From: JAWLFY01 sp964462125
GTDB taxonomy: Bacteria; Planctomycetota; Planctomycetia; Pirellulales; Pirellulaceae
Reading direction: 5' to 3'
NCBI GenBank assembly: GCA_964462125.1
Contig: CAYWXT010000076.1
Location: forward strand, 1 to 22,127
DNA: 22,127 bases
In this document: positions 15,995 to 22,127 of the stretch, piece by piece
How positions within the stretch are numbered: the stretch's first letter is position 1
How the letters are laid out: each line of letters begins with the position of its first letter
Position numbers and translations under genes: made by a program
Notes under the pieces: model-generated
The model's input: the letters and a program-made list of their open reading frames with translations, nothing else
Told to the model about the DNA's origin: nothing
The model's database searches: none

Positions 15995-17169
15995 CACCGA
16001 TATTAGGGATCGGCTCGGCCCTCCCGCCGCTGAGAATCGATCGTGACACCGCAGCCGACTACGCTCGGACCGTCTCTTGCACGAATTCGGAGGAGCGGCG
16101 AAAGCTCGGCATCTTGTACCGGCGAACCGGGATCGGCTGCCGGGGGAGTGTATTGTTGGAGCGACGGTCAGGCGATGCGGCCGGTGACGGTCTGTCGGAC
16201 GGGATCGGGCAAGCGGTGGCGCAGAGTTTCTATCCACCGGCGGTCTCGGAGCACGATCGCGGACCGTCGACCGAGTGCCGCAATCGAAGGTATGAGCGGG
16301 AGGCCCCGCCGTTGGCTCTGGCGGCCTCGGCCGCGGCGCTGCGGGACAGCCAGGTTTCTCCCGGCGAGATCACGCACCTGATCACGGTCACCTGCACCGG
16401 CTTCAGCGCTCCGGGGATCGACATTTCCCTGATCGATGACTTGAGCCTGCCACCGCACACCGAGCGGATCCAGGTCGGGTTCATGGGATGCCACGCCGCG
16501 ATCAACGGACTTCGCGTTGCTCGCGGATTGATTGCGGCCGAGCCTGCGTCGCGCGTTTTGTTGTGCAGTGTCGAGCTGTGCAGTCTGCACTATCAGTACG
16601 GTTTCGATGTCGACCGGATCGTCTCTGGAGCTCTGTTTGCCGACGGTGCCGGTGCACTTGTCTTGGGAGGGGAAAGCGCCGACGCCGCCCACAGTTCCAC
16701 CGGTGCGGCATCGACGGGCGCATCGACCAATCCGGGCAACGGCATTCGCGGTGAGCTGGTCGCCACCGGGTCGTACCTCGTGCCGGAAAGCCGGGACGCG
16801 ATGACATGGCGGATTGGTGACCACGGGTATGAAATGACACTCTCGGCCAAGGTTCCCGACGTGCTCCGGGTTGGTCTCCGACCGTTCCTCTCGAGCTGGC
16901 TCGACGGCTTGGGCGAGTCGATCGAATCGATCGGCGGCTGGGCCGTCCATCCCGGCGGCGGCCGAATTTTGACCGCGGTCGAACAAGCCCTGGCGTTGCC
17001 GGGCGAGGCCCTGGCAACGCCACGGGAGGTGTTGTCGGAGCACGGGAACATGTCCTCGGCGACGATGCCGATCATTCTCGAATCGTTCGCCCACAACGGG
17101 CAGGCCAAGCCGTGGCTGATGCTTGGCTTTGGACCGGGCTTGGAAATCGAGGTCGCCTTGATTCGCTAA
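15991..17169 (+). CDS. Type III polyketide synthase (chalcone/stilbene synthase superfamily)
   Basis: This 392-residue homodimer-type condensing enzyme acts on acyl-CoA or acyl-ACP starters with malonyl-CoA. The Cys-His-Asn triad is visible: Cys167 in GFMGCHAAINGLRVARGL, His320 in GGWAVHPGGGRIL and Asn353 in HGNMSSATMPIIL. The family loop GFGPG lies at 379-383. TCTGFSAPGIDISLI (134-148) and GPSTECRNRRYEREAPPLALAAS (91-113) are also typical. Length is normal for bacterial members. The Ala/Gly/Ser/Thr-rich stretch at 230-252 replaces a compact loop and may be a flexible surface insert. The ATG at 15991 overlaps the stop of the flavoprotein gene, so methyltransferase, flavoprotein and PKS are probably made from one transcript. 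The product is most likely an alkylresorcinol, alkylpyrone or derived quinone. Starter length and cyclisation mode cannot be read from sequence. Confidence 0.94.
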   Translation: MTPILGIGSALPPLRIDRDTAADYARTVSCTNSEERRKLGILYRRTGIGCRGSVLLERRSGDAAGDGLSDGIGQAVAQSFYPPAVSEHDRGPSTECRNRRYEREAPPLALAASAAALRDSQVSPGEITHLITVTCTGFSAPGIDISLIDDLSLPPHTERIQVGFMGCHAAINGLRVARGLIAAEPASRVLLCSVELCSLHYQYGFDVDRIVSGALFADGAGALVLGGESADAAHSSTGAASTGASTNPGNGIRGELVATGSYLVPESRDAMTWRIGDHGYEMTLSAKVPDVLRVGLRPFLSSWLDGLGESIESIGGWAVHPGGGRILTAVEQALALPGEALATPREVLSEHGNMSSATMPIILESFAHNGQAKPWLMLGFGPGLEIEVALIR

Positions 17170-17960
17170 AAGGCCGCGATCACGGCGGCCACGTTGGTGG
17201 CCGCGGTTTCGATTCGGTAGATGCGCGGTCCCAGGCAAATGGGCGTGAATCCCTTGTCGGTCGCCGCAGCGAGCTCGCCGGGGGTCCACCCCCCTTCCGG
17301 GCCGATCAACACGTTGACCGAACTGTCGCGGAGGCTCAGTGATTCCTCGACCGCCTCGCCGATCGGGGTCCCTCCCGGCTGCAAGATCCAGCACTGAGCC
17401 TTGCTGTCGGGTTGATGAGGCACCGTACCTGGTCGATCGTCTTGGGAGGCCGTCGGATGGGGGTTGCTACCGCGGCTGGAACCGGAGACTCCCGCGAGAT
17501 ACGGCTCCAGCGGTGCCGGCTCGTCGATCTCCAGCAACACATTGCGGCCCGACTGCTTGCACGCCTCGACCACCGCCCGCCGCAGCTTTTCGAGCTGATT
17601 CGGCGACGGGGACCGCTGCGTTCGCTCGGCCACGATGGGGATCAACCGCCGGACACCCAATTCTGTCAAACGCTCGACCATCTCCTTGCCCCGCTCCGGC
17701 CTCGGCAACGCAACGGCCAAGTTCAGCTCCCGCGGTGACTCGCGATCGACCCGCTGGGCTTGCTCCGCATCGCAGAGACAACTTCGGCGATCGACCTGCA
17801 TCACCCAGCCATCCGCTTCATGTCCCCGGCCGTCAAACAGAGTGATCCGCTCACCGACATCGACCCGCATGACCCGGCAGGCGTGTTGGGCTTCCGCACC
17901 GCTCAGGGCCACCGGACCACCGGCGGGAGGAAGATCAGGAACGTAGTAGCGGCGTGTCAT
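17166..17960 (-). CDS. rsmE: 16S rRNA (uracil-1498-N3)-methyltransferase
   Basis: This 264-residue SPOUT-family methyltransferase modifies U1498 of 16S rRNA. It starts MTRRYYVPDLP, the typical RsmE N-terminus, which sets the start at 17960 although the frame is open to 18071. An N-terminal PUA-like domain includes AEAQHACRVMRVDVGERITLFDGRG. The knotted SAM-binding C-terminal domain has ACKQSGR (133-139), IGPEGGWTPGEL (219-230) and LGPRIYRIETAATNV (243-257). An unusual polar insertion of about 25 residues (roughly 160-186, GSSRGSNPHPTASQDD...) is probably a disordered loop. It is convergent with the type III PKS gene and shares four bases with its end. Confidence 0.95.
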   Translation of the reverse strand: MTRRYYVPDLPPAGGPVALSGAEAQHACRVMRVDVGERITLFDGRGHEADGWVMQVDRRSCLCDAEQAQRVDRESPRELNLAVALPRPERGKEMVERLTELGVRRLIPIVAERTQRSPSPNQLEKLRRAVVEACKQSGRNVLLEIDEPAPLEPYLAGVSGSSRGSNPHPTASQDDRPGTVPHQPDSKAQCWILQPGGTPIGEAVEESLSLRDSSVNVLIGPEGGWTPGELAAATDKGFTPICLGPRIYRIETAATNVAAVIAAF

Positions 17961-18090
17961 CTGCGTCGGGATTTCTCTCAAGCCTGCGCTGGCAGTCAAG
18001 TCGGTGTGCCGTCGGTCCGATGATAACCGACAGTCGGATTCACTTTTCGGATGGTTGACCGCTATCGTCACCGGGGCAAGGGCACAGTCG

Positions 18091-18833
18091 ATGGACTACT
18101 TGAAGTACTGGTCGCTCTTCAGCCCCCCTTTTGGTCGCCATGCGGCGCAACGTTTTTTCGCCGCCAGTTCGCAACGGGAGGCCATGGCACGGCTGCATAC
18201 CTTGGTCGCCGGGGGGCTCAGCAGCGGCGTGTTGCTCAGTCCCCGTGGCTGCGGGATGACGACGCTGTTGAGTCACGTGGCCGGCAGCAGTGGGTTGGGG
18301 AATTGTGCGGTCGAGATGCTGATGACGCGCGGCGACCAGGCCGACCGCGAGCAGGTGTGGAGCGACCTCGCCGACGCTCTCCGGCTCGGCTACCGATCTG
18401 CCGACCTGCCGGAGCAGATTGCTTCGGTGATCGAAGCCGGTTCGCGTCAGTCAGTCCGCACCGTATGGTTGATCGATCGGGCGGGACAATCCGCCGCCGC
18501 TGTTGCCCGTGAATTGCTCGACCGCGATCGACAATTTTCCATTGTCATGGGGATTGAGCCGCAATCCGGACATCAGCTGGCGATCAGCTTGGGGATCTGT
18601 CCCCTGCGGATCGAACTTCCCCCTTGGTCGCTCCACGACACGATCGACTTTGTTCGAAGTGCAATGCATACCGCCGGCGGGACGCCAGACGTCTTTACCG
18701 ACGCCGCCGTCGTCCGCCTCCACGAGATTGGTGAAGGGCGAGTCGGGGTGATCGCCAGCGTCGCGGAGCTGGTTCTGGTCGTCGCGGCGACGCATCAGGC
18801 CACCACAATTGGTCCCGACATCGTCGAAGCTGT

Positions 18834-18861
<28 letters not shown>
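18091..18861 (+). CDS. ExeA-like AAA protein with degenerate Walker motifs
   Basis: This 256-residue protein starts MDYLKYWSLFSPPFGRHAAQRFFAASSQREAMARL, the opening seen in ExeA/GspA-like ATPases (YxxYFGLxxxPF...). The Walker A position reads SPRGCGMTT (50-58): the conserved first Gly is Ser and the ATP-binding Lys is Met56. The Walker B position reads VWLIDRAGQ (125-133): Asp129 is present but the catalytic Glu is Arg130. The C-terminal part (PPWSLHDTIDFVRSAMHTAGG and FTDAAVVRLHEIGEGRVGVIASVAELVLVVAA) keeps the family's helical lid layout. The protein is therefore probably a non-hydrolysing or non-binding regulator. It is divergent from rsmE by 130 bp and overlaps the 3' end of the aldehyde dehydrogenase gene by 28 bp. 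No peptidoglycan-binding domain is present, unlike full ExeA. Confidence 0.82.
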
Positions 18862-20294
<1,433 letters not shown>

Positions 20295-20641
20295 GTGTAA
20301 CCTCGAGCGGTGGGGGTCGGAGCAGTGAGCGATCCAACTGAGGATACGCCGGGACGCACGCTCGCTCCAGAGCGGCAACAACGCCTTGGAAGCGGCTCCC
20401 GGTAAACATTCCCACGCTGGCCCTTCCCAGGGTCTGGCCCTTCCCAGGGTCTGGCCCTTCCCAGGGTCTGGCCCTTCCCAAGCTGTCGAACACGATTTCC
20501 AACCGACCTCAGCCCGCACGATCGATACGGAGCCCGGGCAGCCCAGCGTTTCTGTCCGCCCCCCATTTGCCGATCTGCCACTCGGGACTAATGTTTCCAC
20601 ATCCTTTCCATCCTTCCATCCGTTGCCCTTTGAGGTGATCT
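20295..20641. other. 347-bp divergent intergenic region (aldehyde dehydrogenase / UDP-sugar dehydrogenase)
   Basis: No gene is credible here. The only notable structure is a 17-bp minisatellite at 20417-20480. A ribosome binding site (GAGG at 20635-20638 region, TTTGAGGTGATCT) precedes the GTG at 20642. No convincing -35/-10 pair was found for either gene. Confidence 0.6.
20417..20480. repeat. 17-bp minisatellite, about 3.8 copies
   Basis: The unit ctggcccttcccagggt occurs three times exactly (20417-20433, 20434-20450, 20451-20467), followed by a partial fourth copy (ctggcccttccca, 20468-20480). Each unit contains ctgg...ccag arms, so the array can fold into alternating small hairpins. There are no spacers, so it is not a CRISPR. 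Confidence 0.95.
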
Positions 20642-21973
20642 GTGACGTCGAATGCCTGTCAAACGTTGGTCGACGCAATTGGCGACCGTTCTTCGGTGAT
20701 CGGCGTGATTGGGCTCGGATACGTCGGGCTCCCCCTGATCGATGCGTTCACCGCCGGCGGCTTCCGTTGCCTCGGGTTCGACGTCGATGCCAAAAAGATC
20801 AAGGCCCTCCAGGAGGGCCGGAGTTACATCAAGCACATTGACGACGGGACGATCGCCAAGTGGCACGAAAAAGCTCTCTTTGATTGCACCGCCGACATGT
20901 CGCGGCTCGGCGAACCCGATGTTCTGGTGATTTGCGTCCCGACGCCGCTCGATGACGCTCGCGATCCCGACCTGCGGTACGTCGTCGGGACCTGCGAGTC
21001 GATCGCGAAATCCCTGCGGCCGGGACAACTCGTGGTATTGGAAAGTACCACGTATCCAACGACGACCCGCGACGTCATGGTCCCGATTTTGGAGCAGTCC
21101 GGTTTGCGTGCCGGCGAAGATTTCTTCGTCGCCTACAGCCCTGAGCGGGAGGATCCGGGCAACCCCGATTTCAGCGCCGCCGGGATCCCAAAGGTCGTCG
21201 GGGCAATCAATGACGCCAGTCTCCGCTGTGCCTCGACCCTTTACGAGTCGGCCGTCGCCGGCGTCGTCCCGGTCAGCAGTTGCGAGGTCGCCGAAGCAGC
21301 GAAGGTGCTGGAGAACATCTACCGCGCCGTCAACATCGCGCTGGTCAATGAACTCAAGACGCTGTTTGACACCATGGAGATCGATGTCTGGGAAGTCATC
21401 AACGCCGCAAAGACCAAACCGTTTGGCTTCCAAGCCTTCTATCCCGGTCCCGGCCTCGGCGGACACTGCATCCCGATCGACCCGTTCTACCTTTCTTGGC
21501 TCGCCCGCAAACAGGGCCAGACGACTCGCTTCATCGAACTGGCCGGCGAGGTCAACCGGGCCATGCCCAGCTACGTGATATCCCGGACCGCAGAGTTCCT
21601 CAATGAATACGCGAAACCGATACGCGGCAGCAAGATCTGTCTGTTGGGAGTCGCCTACAAGAAGGACGTCGATGACCCGCGGGAAAGCCCCTCGTTTGAA
21701 TTGATGGAACGCCTGCTCCGCCGCGGTGCCGATCTGACCTACAGCGACCCCCATGTGCCAGCACTCCCCTCGATGCGGCACCACGAGCTGCCAGCGATGG
21801 AAAGCCAAACGCTGACCGCTGAATTCCTCGCCGCCCAAGATGCGGTCCTGATCGCCACCGATCACTCAGCGGTCGACTACGACGCGGTTGTCCGGCACGC
21901 CCCGCTGGTGATCGATACCCGCAACGCCACCTCCGGCGTGACCGAGGGCCGGGAAAAGATCCGCAAGGCATAA
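20642..21973 (+). CDS. Nucleotide-sugar dehydrogenase, WbpA-like (UDP-N-acetylglucosamine 6-dehydrogenase type)
   Basis: This 443-residue protein belongs to the UDP-glucose/GDP-mannose dehydrogenase family. The N-terminal NAD-binding site is VIGVIGLGYVGLPL (GxGxxG at 24-29). LVVLESTTYPTTT and AYSPEREDPGN are further family motifs. The central helical domain has EVAEAAKVLENIYRAVNIALVNELK. The catalytic Cys276 lies in PGPGLGGHCIPIDPFYL. The C-terminal domain starts with KICLLGVAYKKDVDDPRESPS. The GGHCIPIDPFYL wording is typical of the WbpA/TviB group that oxidises UDP-GlcNAc or UDP-GalNAc to the uronic acid, rather than of UDP-glucose dehydrogenases. This would feed polysaccharide or O-antigen synthesis. 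The GTG start has a good ribosome binding site (GAGGTGATCT). No other sugar gene is in the window. The 425-residue minus-strand frame is a shadow. Confidence 0.94.
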   Translation: MTSNACQTLVDAIGDRSSVIGVIGLGYVGLPLIDAFTAGGFRCLGFDVDAKKIKALQEGRSYIKHIDDGTIAKWHEKALFDCTADMSRLGEPDVLVICVPTPLDDARDPDLRYVVGTCESIAKSLRPGQLVVLESTTYPTTTRDVMVPILEQSGLRAGEDFFVAYSPEREDPGNPDFSAAGIPKVVGAINDASLRCASTLYESAVAGVVPVSSCEVAEAAKVLENIYRAVNIALVNELKTLFDTMEIDVWEVINAAKTKPFGFQAFYPGPGLGGHCIPIDPFYLSWLARKQGQTTRFIELAGEVNRAMPSYVISRTAEFLNEYAKPIRGSKICLLGVAYKKDVDDPRESPSFELMERLLRRGADLTYSDPHVPALPSMRHHELPAMESQTLTAEFLAAQDAVLIATDHSAVDYDAVVRHAPLVIDTRNATSGVTEGREKIRKA

Positions 21974-21980
21974 GTACCTT

Positions 21981-22043
21981 CGTTTCGCCGAAGCGGACGT
22001 GCGTTTCGCCGAAGCGGACGTGCGTTTCGCCGAAGCGGACGGG
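21981..22043. repeat. 21-bp tandem repeat, three copies
   Basis: The unit begins cgtttcgccgaagcgg and ends acgtg (21 bp). It occurs at 21981-22001, 22002-22022 and 22023-22043; the last copy ends acggg. Each unit contains a near-palindrome, cgtttcg-c-cgaagcg. It starts 8 bp after the stop of the UDP-sugar dehydrogenase. Confidence 0.95.
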
Positions 22044-22061
22044 GCAGCCCCCCAGCGCTAG

Positions 22062-22080
22062 AGGCTCTGTCTGAAAACGC
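22062..22080 (+). repeat. 19-bp dispersed repeat, copy 2 (downstream of the UDP-sugar dehydrogenase)
   Basis: aggctctgtctgaaaacgc is the exact reverse complement of 3315-3333. It lies 88 bp after the dehydrogenase stop and reads in the same direction as that gene, as copy 1 does for the permease. The flanks (gctaga before it) are also partly shared with the permease copy (gctct). Confidence 0.6.
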
Positions 22081-22127
22081 GAACGACGCTCGCGAAGCGA
22101 CAATCATCACCCTCCCGCTCGGAGGTC

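Noticed and set aside
16168..17394. 408-codon minus-strand frame over the type III PKS gene
   Set aside because: The PKS on the plus strand has its full catalytic triad, and the minus frame crosses into rsmE in a different frame.
17961..18071. 37-residue N-terminal extension of RsmE
   Set aside because: MTRRYYVPDL is the usual RsmE start, and the extension is polar and not typical of the family.
20417..20480. CRISPR array
   Set aside because: The repeats are directly adjacent with no unique spacers, and no cas gene is present. The same applies to 21981-22043.
20295..20678. N-terminal extension of the aldehyde dehydrogenase up to the upstream ATG
   Set aside because: The extension translates the minisatellite (repeated RPWEGPDPGKGQTLG-like sequence), and the GTG at 20294 has a better ribosome binding site and the expected N-terminus.
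20588..21865. 425-codon minus-strand frame over the UDP-sugar dehydrogenase gene
   Set aside because: The plus strand has all family motifs and a good ribosome binding site. The antisense frame has no recognisable motif.

Overview
The window is GC-rich and densely coded. It most likely comes from a planctomycete (Planctomycetota, probably Pirellulales). The reasoning is the co-occurrence of a PSCyt1/DUF1549/DUF1553 cytochrome-like protein with a Tat-exported DUF1501 protein, an ECF sigma factor next to an anti-sigma-like protein carrying DUF1559-like segments, bacterial tetrahydromethanopterin (H4MPT) genes, and an ExeA-like small ATPase. No tRNA, rRNA, CRISPR array or complete insertion sequence was seen.

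Layout, left to right. (1) 1-826: the 3' part of a ketosynthase-like gene whose catalytic Cys is replaced. (2) 968-3281: a tightly coupled trio (PabA-type glutaminase, DUF447 protein, beta-RFAP synthase) that fits the pABA-to-H4MPT branch of C1 metabolism. (3) 3332-5032, minus strand: an NCS2-like permease, divergent from (4) 5325-7264: an ECF sigma factor and a membrane protein that joins an anti-sigma-like head to a DUF1559-like tail. (5) 7517-11601: the PSCyt1/DUF1549/DUF1553 and DUF1501 pair, with a recognisable promoter. (6) 11625-12413, minus: an exported protein of unknown function. It is followed by a 432-bp intergenic region rich in GC hairpins. (7) 12846-17169: an overlapping block of lgt (with a PDZ-like insertion), a SAM methyltransferase, an FAD oxidoreductase and a type III polyketide synthase. 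This is the best candidate for a specialised-metabolite (phenolic lipid or quinone) system. (8) 17166-17960, minus: rsmE. (9) 18091-18861: an ExeA-like protein with degenerate Walker motifs. (10) 18834-20294, minus: an aldehyde dehydrogenase. (11) 20642-21973: a WbpA-like UDP-sugar dehydrogenase.

How the genes work together: the PabA-type enzyme would supply the amino group for pABA, which beta-RFAP synthase condenses with PRPP at the first committed step of H4MPT synthesis. The methyltransferase, flavoprotein and type III PKS would build, oxidise and methylate an aromatic (probably alkylresorcinol-type) product, and they are translationally linked to a lipoprotein-modifying enzyme. The sigma/anti-sigma pair probably forms one regulatory unit. 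Its targets cannot be read from the sequence.

Short repeats mark several gene borders: a 17-bp minisatellite upstream and a 21-bp minisatellite downstream of the UDP-sugar dehydrogenase, a 14-bp duplication in the permease/sigma gap, and a 19-bp element directly after the 3' ends of two unrelated genes in the same orientation relative to transcription.
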